A stretch of 64,000 nt of DNA from an uncultured Leucobacter sp. (lineage in GTDB: Bacteria > Actinomycetota > Actinomycetes > Actinomycetales > Microbacteriaceae): positions 24,178 through 88,177 of the forward strand of contig CALCJF010000011.1 in NCBI GenBank assembly GCA_937967375.1, in the 5' to 3' direction. Every line of letters begins with the position of its first letter. Positions within the stretch are counted from its first letter, which is position 1. The translations under genes were made by a program, and so were the position numbers. The notes beneath the pieces were generated by a model. It worked only from the letters and a program-made list of their open reading frames with translations. It was not told where the DNA came from and did no database searches. Positions 32,074 through 40,221 of the stretch are shown here, one piece after another.

Positions 32074-34498
32074 CGCCTGCCCGTGAGCCCGGATTCTTAT
32101 CGGGGCGCCAGCCCCGCCAAACGGGTTGTCGCAGGGCTCCACTGCTCGTGCGTCCCTTCGACACGACCTCTGCGGCGAGCACGGGCCGCACCCAATGGGC
32201 CTCGCGGCGCGCCTCGCTGGGCACGTCGCAGGCAGGCGATGGCTGCTTGAGCGGTCGAAGCCGTTCGAGCAGCGCGCGGCGTTCGGCGGCCGAGAACCCG
32301 GTGCCGACCCGACCTGCATAGCGCAGCGCGGGTGGGGTGCTCTCGCCGCCGCTCGTTCCGGGCACCGGCGATGGCTCGAGCTGAGCGAGTATCAATGACG
32401 CGAGGCCGCTGGGGTCGGCGGTGCTCTCGCGCCAGCCGATCACGACGACCTCGGTGGTGTCGATCAACGGAAACTTGAGCCAGTTCGAAGACCGCGCGCC
32501 CGAGCTGTAGCTGCTCTGACGCCGCTTCGCCACGAGCCCCTCGAGACCCAGCTCGCGGCTCGCCTGCATTGCCTGCTCGCCTGTTCCGTCGAACGCATCG
32601 GGCACCGCCGCGGGCACGCCCGGCTGGGCGTCGAAGAGTTCCATGAGCAATTCTCGGCGCTGCTCGTAGCTCAGCGCTCGGCAGTCGGTGCTATCGATGC
32701 TCAGCACGTCGAAGACAAGGTAGACAGTGGGCACGACCTCTCTCGCCCGTGCGACATCGGCGCGGCGGGTCAGCTCGAATCGCTGTTGCAACCGGCTGAA
32801 GCTGGGCGCCCCGTTCGCGCCGAGCGCCACGATTTCGCCGTCGAGCACTGCGCGGTCGATATGCAGGGCCCGGGGGAGCGATGCGAGTTCGGGGTACGTG
32901 ACGCTGAGGTCTGCCCCCGAGCGGGATCGCAACACGCAGCGATCGCCGTCAACCTCTGCGATGACCCTGATTCCGTCCCATTTCATCTCGAAGGCCCACT
33001 CCTCGGCATCGAGGCGGGTGACTGCGGTGTCGGATGCAGTTTCGGCGAGCATGGGAGCGTAGGTTTCGGTTCGCGGCAGCGGTTCCATGAGGTGGATCAT
33101 CCACTGCGGCTTGCTCGTCGATCCGCCGGCGCGAAACAGCGCGAAACGGCGGGTGCCGCCGAGCCCGCCGCCGGGCGAGCCGTGCAGCGTCGCGATCACC
33201 TCGTCGTCTCGCCACTTCTCGAGGGTGTAGGTTCCGCTGTCCCAGATGCGCACGGTGCCAGCCCCGTACTCACCGGCGGGAATCACCCCCTCGAACGAGG
33301 CGTACGAGAGTGGGTGATCCTCGGTCATGACCGCGAGGTGATTGCGGCTCGGGTCGTCGGGAACCCCCTTTGGCAACGCCCAGCTGACGAGTACCCCGTC
33401 GTGTTCGAGCCGAAAGTCGTGATGCAGGCGCCGTGCATCGTGGCGCTGAATCACAAAGATGGGTGAGCGCCGCTCGCCCTCCGCATCGTCGCCCGCGGGT
33501 GCGTGGCGCGCGGCGTCGCGTGCCTCTGGAACCGGCTCGGGAGTACGCGTGGCGTCGCGTTTTGCACGGTACACGGCCAGCCGATCCCGCGCCCCTTTTG
33601 CCGGAGTGCGAGGCGAGGCGAGAAGCGCGGCGAGGGGATCTCCGCGCCTTTCAAGTCGGGCGAGCACCTCGGTGAACTCGAGTTGCTTGAGGTGCGGCGA
33701 CGCGAGCTCGCGCCAGCTGCGAGGCGCAGCAACCGTGGGGGTGGCGCGACCCCGCAACGAGTACGGGGCCACCGTCGTCTTCGCTGCGTTGTTCTGGCTC
33801 CAGTCGATGAACACTTTGCCCGGGCGCAGGTCGCGCCGCATTGAGCTCGTGATGTCGTCGGGGTGGTCGGCCTCGAGCGCGCGCGCCAGCTCTTTCGCCA
33901 CCGCTGAAACCTGGTCTGAAGTCTGCTTGCCGTCGAGTGCGGCGTAGAGGTGAATGCCCGAGCTGCCGCTTGTCACCGGAATCGATTCGAGCCCCATTCC
34001 GCGCAGCAGGTCGCGCACGAGAAACGCAACCCTCGCGCACTGCGGCAGATCGACCCCGTCGCCCGGGTCGAGATCGAACACCATGCGATCCGGGTTGGCT
34101 GGGGTTCCCGACGCCCTGAATCGCCACTGCGGCACGTGAATCTCGAGGGCTGCGAGTTGGGCGAGCCACACGAGCGTCGCCTCATCGTTCACCAGGGGGT
34201 AGGTATTGACGTGATCCTTGTGCTGAATCTGACCCGTCTCGAGCCAATCTGGCGCACCATCACCGAGATCCTTTTGAAAGAAGAACGCGCGAGCGCCATC
34301 TGCGCCCACGCCATCCGGCCACCGCTTTCGCGTGGCCGGGCGCCCCTCGCAGTGCGGCAGCATCGTTGCAGCAACCGCACTGTAGTAAGCGATTACTTCA
34401 CCCTTCGTCGTGCCCGTGCGCGGATACAGCACCTTCTGCAGGTTCGAAACACGAATGCGTCTGCCGTGAACCGTCACCATCTGCTCTTGCTTTGCCAT
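32036..34498 (-). CDS. ligD: Non-homologous end-joining protein LigD (Pol-PE-Lig)
   Basis: 820 residues in the mycobacterial domain order. Polymerase/primase domain about 14-290 (VLYPRTGTTKGEVIAYY, DLDPGDG with metal-binding Asp residues), 3'-phosphoesterase domain about 390-520 (FVIQRHDARRLHHDFRLEHD, AVMTEDHPLSY), and ATP-dependent ligase from about 555, with the nucleotidyl lysine K506 in EMKWDGIRV. The domains fill gaps, clean 3' ends and seal double-strand breaks held by Ku. ATG at 34498 was chosen because the Pol domain begins there. Divergent from ku; 69 bp lie between. Convergent overlap with the YbdK gene at the 3' end. Confidence 0.95.
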   Translation of the reverse strand: MAKQEQMVTVHGRRIRVSNLQKVLYPRTGTTKGEVIAYYSAVAATMLPHCEGRPATRKRWPDGVGADGARAFFFQKDLGDGAPDWLETGQIQHKDHVNTYPLVNDEATLVWLAQLAALEIHVPQWRFRASGTPANPDRMVFDLDPGDGVDLPQCARVAFLVRDLLRGMGLESIPVTSGSSGIHLYAALDGKQTSDQVSAVAKELARALEADHPDDITSSMRRDLRPGKVFIDWSQNNAAKTTVAPYSLRGRATPTVAAPRSWRELASPHLKQLEFTEVLARLERRGDPLAALLASPRTPAKGARDRLAVYRAKRDATRTPEPVPEARDAARHAPAGDDAEGERRSPIFVIQRHDARRLHHDFRLEHDGVLVSWALPKGVPDDPSRNHLAVMTEDHPLSYASFEGVIPAGEYGAGTVRIWDSGTYTLEKWRDDEVIATLHGSPGGGLGGTRRFALFRAGGSTSKPQWMIHLMEPLPRTETYAPMLAETASDTAVTRLDAEEWAFEMKWDGIRVIAEVDGDRCVLRSRSGADLSVTYPELASLPRALHIDRAVLDGEIVALGANGAPSFSRLQQRFELTRRADVARAREVVPTVYLVFDVLSIDSTDCRALSYEQRRELLMELFDAQPGVPAAVPDAFDGTGEQAMQASRELGLEGLVAKRRQSSYSSGARSSNWLKFPLIDTTEVVVIGWRESTADPSGLASLILAQLEPSPVPGTSGGESTPPALRYAGRVGTGFSAAERRALLERLRPLKQPSPACDVPSEARREAHWVRPVLAAEVVSKGRTSSGALRQPVWRGWRPDKNPGSRAGAIPPHAASRDIA

Positions 34499-34567
34499 GC
34501 TTATACGATCATCTGCGGGTTTGGCAAGCGGTAGACCTTTGACAGCCGGTTGAGCTCTACTGTAAGC
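34499..34567. promoter_or_regulatory. Divergent ligD-ku promoter region
   Basis: Short 69-bp gap. It has TTGACA near 34538 and TACTGT ending 4 nt before the ku ATG, and neither gene has a Shine-Dalgarno sequence. On the ligD side, TATAAG lies 1 nt before the ATG on the minus strand and GATCGT 6 nt before. Exact promoter assignment is uncertain; ku and ligD are probably expressed together. Confidence 0.4.
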
Positions 34568-35386
34568 ATGAGAGCAATCTGGAGCGGAGCGATCACTTTC
34601 GGGCTCGTGAACGTGCCCGTGAAGTTGTACAGTGCGACTGAAGACCACGACGTTGACCTGCATCAGGTGCACGACGCGGACGGCGGTCGAATCAGGTACC
34701 AGCGCAGATGCGAGGTGTGCGGCGAGGTCGTGCCCTACGAACACATCGATCGCGCGTACGCCGACGATAACGACACCATCGTGCTGACGAAGCAGGAGCT
34801 TGCCTCGATTCCGCAGGAGCGCAACCGCGAGATCTCGGTTGTCGAGTTCGTACCCAGCGAGCAGATCGACCCGATGCTGTTCGAGCGCAGCTACTACCTC
34901 GAGCCCACCGGCAAATCGGCGAAGGCATATGTGCTGCTGCGGCGAACGCTCGAGAAGACCGACCGCACCGCTGTCGCGCAGTTCGCGCTCAGGCAGAAGA
35001 CGCGTCTTGCTGCGTTGCGGGTGCGGGGCGAGGTGCTGCTCTTGCAGACGCTGCTGTGGCCCGACGAGGTGCGGCAGGCAGAGTTCGCCTCGCTCGAGCA
35101 GCGGGTGCGCATCAGCGCGAAAGAGATGCAGCTCTCGTCGGCGCTCGTGAAAAGCTTCTCAAGCGACTTCGAACCGGAGCAGTTTCGTGACGAATACCAG
35201 GGGGAGTTGCGCAAACTCATCGATGCGAAGCGGCGCGAAGGCGACACGCTTGACACGGAAGAAACGTTTGGTCGGCCGAGTGAAGAATCGGGCGCCGAAG
35301 TGATCGACCTGATGCAGGCGCTGAAGCAGAGCGTGCAACGCTCGCGCGAATCGAAGAAAGCGAAGAGGGGGCGAAAACGCGCATGA
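34568..35386 (+). CDS. ku: Ku DNA end-binding protein
   Basis: 272 residues of bacterial Ku, which encircles broken DNA ends as a homodimer and recruits LigD. Family landmarks are MRAIWSGAITFGLVNVPVKLY at the start, HDADGGRIRYQRR, YEHIDRAY, and VVEFVPSEQIDPMLFERSYYL. The C-terminal tail is lysine/arginine-rich (SRESKKAKRGRKRA), common in Ku proteins that add DNA affinity. ATG at 34568 gives the standard Ku N-terminus. Its stop overlaps the next start by 4 nt (ATGA). Confidence 0.96.
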   Translation: MRAIWSGAITFGLVNVPVKLYSATEDHDVDLHQVHDADGGRIRYQRRCEVCGEVVPYEHIDRAYADDNDTIVLTKQELASIPQERNREISVVEFVPSEQIDPMLFERSYYLEPTGKSAKAYVLLRRTLEKTDRTAVAQFALRQKTRLAALRVRGEVLLLQTLLWPDEVRQAEFASLEQRVRISAKEMQLSSALVKSFSSDFEPEQFRDEYQGELRKLIDAKRREGDTLDTEETFGRPSEESGAEVIDLMQALKQSVQRSRESKKAKRGRKRA

Positions 35387-35877
35387 CCAAGACCGCTCTG
35401 ACCACCCAGGCCGAACTGCTCGCCCAGGAGCTCGCCGAGGTCTGCCTCGGTTCACGAGCCGTGGTGGCGACCGCGGAGTCGCTCACGGGCGGGCAGCTCG
35501 CGGCTGCCATCACAGCAGCACCCGAAGCCTCGAAATGGTACCGGGGTGGCGTCGTCGCCTACCAGCCATACGTGAAGCACACCCTGCTACAGTCGCCAGA
35601 GGGGCCGGTGGTCACCGCCGCGACTGCGATCGCTATGGCCTGCTCGGTCGCCGAGCTGCTCGATGCCGACTACTCAGTTGGCGTGACCGGCGTTGGCGGT
35701 CCCGACCCAGAAGAGGGCGAGCCGCCCGGCACCGTGTACATTGCAAGCTGCGACCGCGGGCAGCACCCGATCGTCGAACGACACGAGTTTTCGGGCTCGA
35801 CCGTCGAGGTGCTCGAACAGTCGATCGAGGCCGCACTGAGCGCGCTGATCGCGCGAGCGCGGGCTCGCGGCGACTAA
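35383..35877 (+). CDS. pncC: Nicotinamide-nucleotide amidohydrolase PncC (CinA C-terminal type)
   Basis: 164 residues of the CinA C-terminal (PncC) family: AESLTGGQLAAAITAAPEAS with the catalytic Ser, a helix with AYQPYVKHTLL, and GVTGVGGPDPEEGEPPGTVYI. The enzyme deamidates NMN to nicotinate mononucleotide in the pyridine nucleotide salvage cycle. It overlaps ku by 4 nt and so is translated with it. NMN is a by-product of NAD-dependent DNA ligase, which makes a link to repair conceivable. No full-length CinA N-terminal domain is present. Confidence 0.9.
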   Translation: MTKTALTTQAELLAQELAEVCLGSRAVVATAESLTGGQLAAAITAAPEASKWYRGGVVAYQPYVKHTLLQSPEGPVVTAATAIAMACSVAELLDADYSVGVTGVGGPDPEEGEPPGTVYIASCDRGQHPIVERHEFSGSTVEVLEQSIEAALSALIARARARGD

Positions 35878-36006
35878 GCCGCCGGCGGTGAGTCACCCGC
35901 TCTGGGTCTTCGAGCCGCTCGCGCTGCGCCGAGAGACCGCCCTGTGTGGCAGAGTTCACTGCAGTTGTTGCCGATCATTCGGGGCATACGGGTGCAGAAT
36001 GAGTGC

Positions 36007-36396
36007 ATGACAGTCGTAGGCCTCGTGCTGGCCGGCCTCGCCGCCCTGCTGCACGTATACATCTTTTACATGGAGTCGATCGCGTGGACCACCCCGCGCG
36101 TGCGAGCAGTCTTTCGCACGAGCGAAGACGAGGCGCGGGTGACAAAGCAACTGGCGTTCAACCAGGGCTTTTACAATCTCTTTCTCGCCGTCGTGGTGTT
36201 GCTCGGCATCCTGCTCTTGCCGCTCGGTTATTCGGTCGTCGGGCTCGCGCTCGTGTTTGTCGGCACCGGATCAATGCTGGCTGCGGCGCTCGTGCTGCTG
36301 CTCTCAAGCCCCGACAAGCGCCGTGCCGCAATTACTCAGGGCACGATGCCCGCCCTCGCCATTGTGGCGCTCGTCATCGGGCTCTTCATCAGCTGA
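36007..36396 (+). CDS. DUF1304 membrane protein
   Basis: 129 residues with four predicted membrane helices: MTVVGLVLAGLAALLHVYIF, FNQGFYNLFLAVVVLLGIL, SVVGLALVFVGTGSMLAAAL and MPALAIVALVIGLFIS. The motif FYMESIAWTTPRVRAVF, with conserved Glu and Trp, marks DUF1304. Function unknown. CAGAAT 6 nt before the ATG, no Shine-Dalgarno. The stop codon lies in the first unit of a direct repeat and is followed by a strong hairpin. Confidence 0.85.
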   Translation: MTVVGLVLAGLAALLHVYIFYMESIAWTTPRVRAVFRTSEDEARVTKQLAFNQGFYNLFLAVVVLLGILLLPLGYSVVGLALVFVGTGSMLAAALVLLLSSPDKRRAAITQGTMPALAIVALVIGLFIS

Positions 36397-36421
36397 CTGG
36401 CTGATCAGCTGACTGGCTGGT
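36390..36421 (+). repeat. Tandem 16-bp repeat at the DUF1304 stop
   Basis: CAGCTGACTGGCTG occurs twice, 16 bp apart (36390 and 36406). The first copy contains the stop codon; the second leads into the terminator stem. Likely arose by slippage. Confidence 0.7.
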
Positions 36422-36441
36422 TGGAATATCAACCAGCCAGT
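36412..36441. terminator. Bidirectional hairpin terminator
   Basis: ACTGGCTGGTTG and CAACCAGCCAGT form a perfect 12-bp stem with a 6-nt GAATAT loop, between the convergent DUF1304 and hydrolase genes. Confidence 0.8.
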
Positions 36442-36478
36442 TCTCTTGGGGTTCGGGCCGTGCCTTTCAGGCTGGCTT

Positions 36479-37363
36479 TCAGCCTGTTCCCTGCTCGAGC
36501 AGCGCATCTATGACTAGCTCTGGGCGCGTGGCGGCGAAATAGTGGCCCTGGCCCTCGAACTCGCGCAGTTTCGCGTGCGGCAATTGCGTCTGTGCCCAAC
36601 GAGCTACTCCGATCGGCACGTTTCCGTCTTCGGCGCCGTGCAGCAGTTGCACCGGCTGCCGCACTCGGTCGAGTGGGATCGAGCGCGAGTATCTGCGCAG
36701 ATCGTCGACTGCTGCGCGCGATCCTTGCCGAACGCCCTCGAGGCCGTCTGCCGCGAGCAACGCTTGCAGCTCGACGTCTTCCATGACTCTTCGATCGGCC
36801 TCTGGCAACGCGTCGAAGTTCGCGGCGCGAGTGCTTTTGAACGGCCCGCGCCGTTCGAGCATCGCCGCGGCCAACCACGGTGCGATCGCGGTAATGCGGT
36901 AGAGGGTGGTGATGAGTGGAATGCGACCCGCGAGTGCGGCCCTTGGTGCGCCGGGAATCATGCCGCAGGCGAGCACGACCCGCTCGATGCGGTCGGGGGC
37001 GCTGAGCGCGAGCGCGAGCGAATAGCCACCCCCGCCCGAGAAGCCGAGCGCGGTCACGCTGTCTAGCTCGAGCGAATCGAGCACCGCGATGGCGTCAGCA
37101 GCTCCGGTGTCGAAGCCTCTTGCGACATCGGGCGACGTGAGGCCAACTCCCGGGCGGTCGAGTGCGATCAAGCGAATGCCGGCGAGCTCGGCTGCAGCAT
37201 GCAACGGCAGCAACTGGTAACGAGAGCCGGGGGAGCCGTGCGCGGCGAGCACTGGTATGCCCGAGGTGTCTCCGAGCACGCAGTAGGCGATCGTGCGGCC
37301 TGCTACTGCGAACGTGTGAGTCGGGGGCAATTGCGGCTGGCGCAGAACCTCGTCTTGCGTCAT
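36479..37363 (-). CDS. Alpha/beta hydrolase
   Basis: 294 residues of the alpha/beta-hydrolase fold. AAHGSPGSRYQLLPLH forms the oxyanion region, GFSGGGGYSLALAL the nucleophile elbow with serine in G-x-S-x-G, and GQGHYFA near the end holds the catalytic His; an Asp is present in AEDGNVPIG. Ester or amide hydrolysis is likely; substrate unknown. GGAGG lies 9 nt before the ATG. The ATG overlaps the stop of the TetR gene by 4 nt, so it is co-transcribed with it. Confidence 0.9.
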   Translation of the reverse strand: MTQDEVLRQPQLPPTHTFAVAGRTIAYCVLGDTSGIPVLAAHGSPGSRYQLLPLHAAAELAGIRLIALDRPGVGLTSPDVARGFDTGAADAIAVLDSLELDSVTALGFSGGGGYSLALALSAPDRIERVVLACGMIPGAPRAALAGRIPLITTLYRITAIAPWLAAAMLERRGPFKSTRAANFDALPEADRRVMEDVELQALLAADGLEGVRQGSRAAVDDLRRYSRSIPLDRVRQPVQLLHGAEDGNVPIGVARWAQTQLPHAKLREFEGQGHYFAATRPELVIDALLEQGTG

Positions 37364-38016
37364 GAATCGTCGCCTCCGATCGGGGTGCGTGTTGAACTGG
37401 CTGCGCTCAGGCCGTCGAGCAGCATTCGAAGGCCAACGGCAAATCGCCGATCGCTGTCGTGATACCGCACGAACACCGAGGCACCTCGGCGCTCCGGCGT
37501 ATTCGTGGGGTCCTCGAAATCTCCACGGCCAAGCCTGATTGCGACGTGTCCAGTTACGAAGTCATGCACTGCGGCGTATCCGTAGGCCGCCTCCTCAGGC
37601 TCAAGCCCCCCTGCTTGGAGCGCCTCGACCACACGATGTGCGGCATCATCGGCGCCGGGGGTGTCGAGTGAGGCGCGACGGTGCGCTTCAAGCACCAGTG
37701 GGTGGCGCATCAGCAGGTCGCGCAGCCCGTGCGCAAAGGTCTCTACGGTCGCGCGCCAGTCGTCGCGAGGCCAAGCCACCTGCGCGACAGCCTCTTCGAC
37801 CACGGCCGCGACGAGCTGGTGGCGCAGTGCGTCAATGCCGCCGGCTGCTCGGTGCACGGCCATGGCAGAGACTCCGAGCGCGTCGCCGACCGCTCGAAGC
37901 GTCACCGCCTCAAGTCCCGCTTCATCGGCGATACGGGTCGCCGCCTCAAGGATTGCTTCGCTGCTTGCTGCGCTCGGGCGGCCGGCTCTTGCGCGTGAGC
38001 GAGATTCGGTTACCAT
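37360..38016 (-). CDS. TetR family transcriptional regulator
   Basis: 218 residues. The N-terminal helix-turn-helix is shown by SEAILEAATRIADEAGLEAV, TLRAVGDALGVSAMAVHRAA; the rest is a helical ligand-binding domain with no recognised subgroup. It heads a two-gene operon with the hydrolase and is divergent from an MFS exporter, the usual arrangement of an efflux repressor. TATTCT ends 6 nt before the ATG (leaderless) and a perfect palindrome lies next to it at 38030-38043. Confidence 0.9.
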   Translation of the reverse strand: MVTESRSRARAGRPSAASSEAILEAATRIADEAGLEAVTLRAVGDALGVSAMAVHRAAGGIDALRHQLVAAVVEEAVAQVAWPRDDWRATVETFAHGLRDLLMRHPLVLEAHRRASLDTPGADDAAHRVVEALQAGGLEPEEAAYGYAAVHDFVTGHVAIRLGRGDFEDPTNTPERRGASVFVRYHDSDRRFAVGLRMLLDGLSAASSTRTPIGGDDS

Positions 38017-38022
38017 GAACTC

Positions 38023-38028
38023 AGAATA
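38023..38028 (-). promoter_or_regulatory. -10 element for leaderless tetR-type gene
   Basis: TATTCT on the minus strand, 6 nt before the ATG at 38016. The palindromic operator directly abuts it on the -35 side. Confidence 0.55.
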
Positions 38029-38029
38029 A

Positions 38030-38043
38030 CGTTACATGTAACG
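38030..38043. promoter_or_regulatory. TetR operator, perfect 14-bp palindrome
   Basis: CGTTACATGTAACG is its own reverse complement. It sits in the spacer of the tetR promoter, 14 nt from the tetR start and 68 nt before the MFS start, so the regulator can repress both itself and the divergent gene. Confidence 0.7.
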
Positions 38044-38111
38044 AAATGGAAGCGCTGGCATTCTGCTCATCGATTTCGTGAACTGTTCGACGGACCAGAC
38101 GAAAGAATCTC

Positions 38112-39530
38112 ATGAACACACTCACCACCTCCCCAATGCGGGCTGGGCAGCGCCGCCTGGCCCTCGTGGGACTCGCGATCATTGTGCTCGCGGCAGCATC
38201 GCTCGAGGGATTCGTGCTACCGGTGCTGCCGCAGCTTCAGCGCGACTTCGGGATCGACGCGGCAACTGGTGCGCTTGCGAGCGTCGTGCCCACGGTCATC
38301 ACCGTAATCGTCACGCCGCTCGCGGGCAGGCTCGCCGACGTCTACGGCGCAGCCAGAACCCTCGTCGGGCTCGTGCTCATCGTGATCGCCGGTGGGCTCA
38401 TCTCGGCATATGCGCCGAGCTTCGGGCTCTTCATCGCGGGGCAGGGGCTGCAGGGCTTTGCCCTCGGCATCATTCCCGTCGGCTTCGTCGCCCTGCGATT
38501 CATCTTTGCAGACGGCTCGATCAAGACTGCTTCTGGCCTGCTCGTTGCGATGAGTGTGGCCGGGGCGGGACTCGGAGTGCTCATCGCCGGTCCCATCATT
38601 GACACCTACTCGCGAGCCGTGCTGTACGCGGTGCCCACTGCGTTCGTCGCGCTCGGCGGGGTGTGTTTCTTTTCGGCAAAACCGCGGCTGCGGCACGACG
38701 CGCGAGATGCGAGTGCGCCGACACGCACCGATTGGCTCGGCGCGAGCGTGCTCGCGGTTGCACTCGTCGTGCTGATCATTGCGCTCTCGAGCTCATCTTC
38801 GGCGGGCTGGTCGGCTCCGACGACGTGGCTCTGGTTCGCTTTCGCTGCCTCACTGTTCGCGATCTGGGTGCGCGTCGAGCGTCGCGTGCGCCAGCCCATG
38901 ATCGATATCGCGACATTAGGATCTCGAGCGGTCGGTGGGTCGGTTGCGGTGGGCGTCGCGATCGGCGCAGGGTATGCGCCCATCGTGTTCCTCGTGCCGC
39001 AACTGATTGCCCAACCGCAGGACACCGGATACGGCTTGGGCGCGACTGCAACGCAGACCGGCTACTTTCTCTCTGCCGCGTACGCTGCGGGTGTGATCGC
39101 TTCGATCGCGGCGGGCAGGCTCGCGAGGCGAATCGAGGCGCGCGTGATCGGCTCGATCTCGATGGCGATACTCGGCGTTGCTTCGGTTCTTGCGCTGCTC
39201 GGCTCTACGCCAGGGTTGACCGTCGTGACGCTCGTGCTGGCAGGGATCGGTGCGGCGGCAGCATCGACCATCGTGTACGCCTCAGCCGCAATCGGGGCGA
39301 GCGAGTACGAGGTGGGTGTGTCAACCGCGCTCATCACCATCGCGCGAGCGATTGGCGGTGCACTCGCGACCCAGATCGTCGCGTCGATGATTACCGGAGT
39401 CTCGGGCGTGCCCACCCTCGCCGACTTTCAGTCTTCGTTCCTCGTTGCGGCATTGCTGTCGCTCTGCGGTGTCGCGCTCGCGCTGTGGTTGCTGCCCCGA
39501 GAGCGCGCCGAGGCAACGATTGCGCACTGA
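38112..39530 (+). CDS. MFS multidrug transporter, DHA2-like (14 helices)
   Basis: 472 residues of the major facilitator superfamily with about 14 hydrophobic segments. The motif after helix 2, LAGRLADVYGAARTLV, is the G-x-x-x-D-x-x-G-R-R signature of MFS drug exporters, and helix 5 shows GAGLGVLIAGPI, motif C of antiporters. Likely a proton-driven drug or metabolite exporter, controlled by the divergent TetR. GAAAGA 6-7 nt before the ATG is a modest ribosome binding site. Confidence 0.88.
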   Translation: MNTLTTSPMRAGQRRLALVGLAIIVLAAASLEGFVLPVLPQLQRDFGIDAATGALASVVPTVITVIVTPLAGRLADVYGAARTLVGLVLIVIAGGLISAYAPSFGLFIAGQGLQGFALGIIPVGFVALRFIFADGSIKTASGLLVAMSVAGAGLGVLIAGPIIDTYSRAVLYAVPTAFVALGGVCFFSAKPRLRHDARDASAPTRTDWLGASVLAVALVVLIIALSSSSSAGWSAPTTWLWFAFAASLFAIWVRVERRVRQPMIDIATLGSRAVGGSVAVGVAIGAGYAPIVFLVPQLIAQPQDTGYGLGATATQTGYFLSAAYAAGVIASIAAGRLARRIEARVIGSISMAILGVASVLALLGSTPGLTVVTLVLAGIGAAAASTIVYASAAIGASEYEVGVSTALITIARAIGGALATQIVASMITGVSGVPTLADFQSSFLVAALLSLCGVALALWLLPRERAEATIAH

Positions 39531-39599
39531 TCCGGTGGTGCGGTGCGTCGACGTGTCATCTTCGTGCGAAAGATTGCGGGCTCAGGCAAGATGAATCGC

Positions 39600-40202
39600 A
39601 TGACCAATTCAGCACGAGCCCTTGCGGCGGCGCTCGCCGCAGACGACTCGTCGGCCCGGCTGCAAGCGGCACTGACCGCTGGCACGCACCCCGACGCCAG
39701 TTATCTCGAGGTGCTGCTTGAGCGCTGTGCGATCGAACCCGACTTCTACGTGCGCGACATGCTGACATGGGCACTGACCAGGCTGCCGCGCGAGCTCGTG
39801 TTGGCGCGCGTTACCGAGGAGGCGGCGGCCGCGACGCCGCAGGCGCGCAGCCAGGCCCTGCACACGCTCTCGAAACTCGCCGAGCCGAACAGCTACGAAG
39901 CAATTACGTCGGGGCACCTGCATGACACCGACGATGAGGTCGCTCGTGCGGCCTGGCGCACCGCCGCAGGTCTGGTGCCATACGACGAGCGTGGCGTGCT
40001 TGCGCGCGAGCTTGCGCTCGAACTCGGCCGCGGCGATCTCACCGTGATGCGCAGCCTGAGCCGTGCATTCGTCGAGCTGGGTGAGGCGGGCGAGCCCGCG
40101 CTGCACGCCGCGACCATCACTGAGAATGAGGTCGCGGCGAAACACGCGCGGGCAACGCTTCGGCTGCTCGAAGATCCCGAGGCGACCTTCGTGCTCGAGT
40201 AA
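39600..40202 (+). CDS. HEAT-repeat protein
   Basis: 200 residues, all alpha-helical, with paired helices of HEAT/PBS-lyase type: ARLQAALTAGTHP, FYVRDMLTWALTRL, RSQALHTLSKLAEP, DDEVARAAWRTAAGL, and HARATLRLLEDPEA. Such repeats bind proteins or DNA; no enzyme motif is present. ATG at 39600 is preferred to 39591 or a longer frame from 39543 because the repeats begin directly after it and CAAGAT ends 7 nt upstream, in the manner of leaderless genes in this window. Confidence 0.8.
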   Translation: MTNSARALAAALAADDSSARLQAALTAGTHPDASYLEVLLERCAIEPDFYVRDMLTWALTRLPRELVLARVTEEAAAATPQARSQALHTLSKLAEPNSYEAITSGHLHDTDDEVARAAWRTAAGLVPYDERGVLARELALELGRGDLTVMRSLSRAFVELGEAGEPALHAATITENEVAAKHARATLRLLEDPEATFVLE

Positions 40203-40221
40203 AGAGGGCTCGGGCGCCCGA

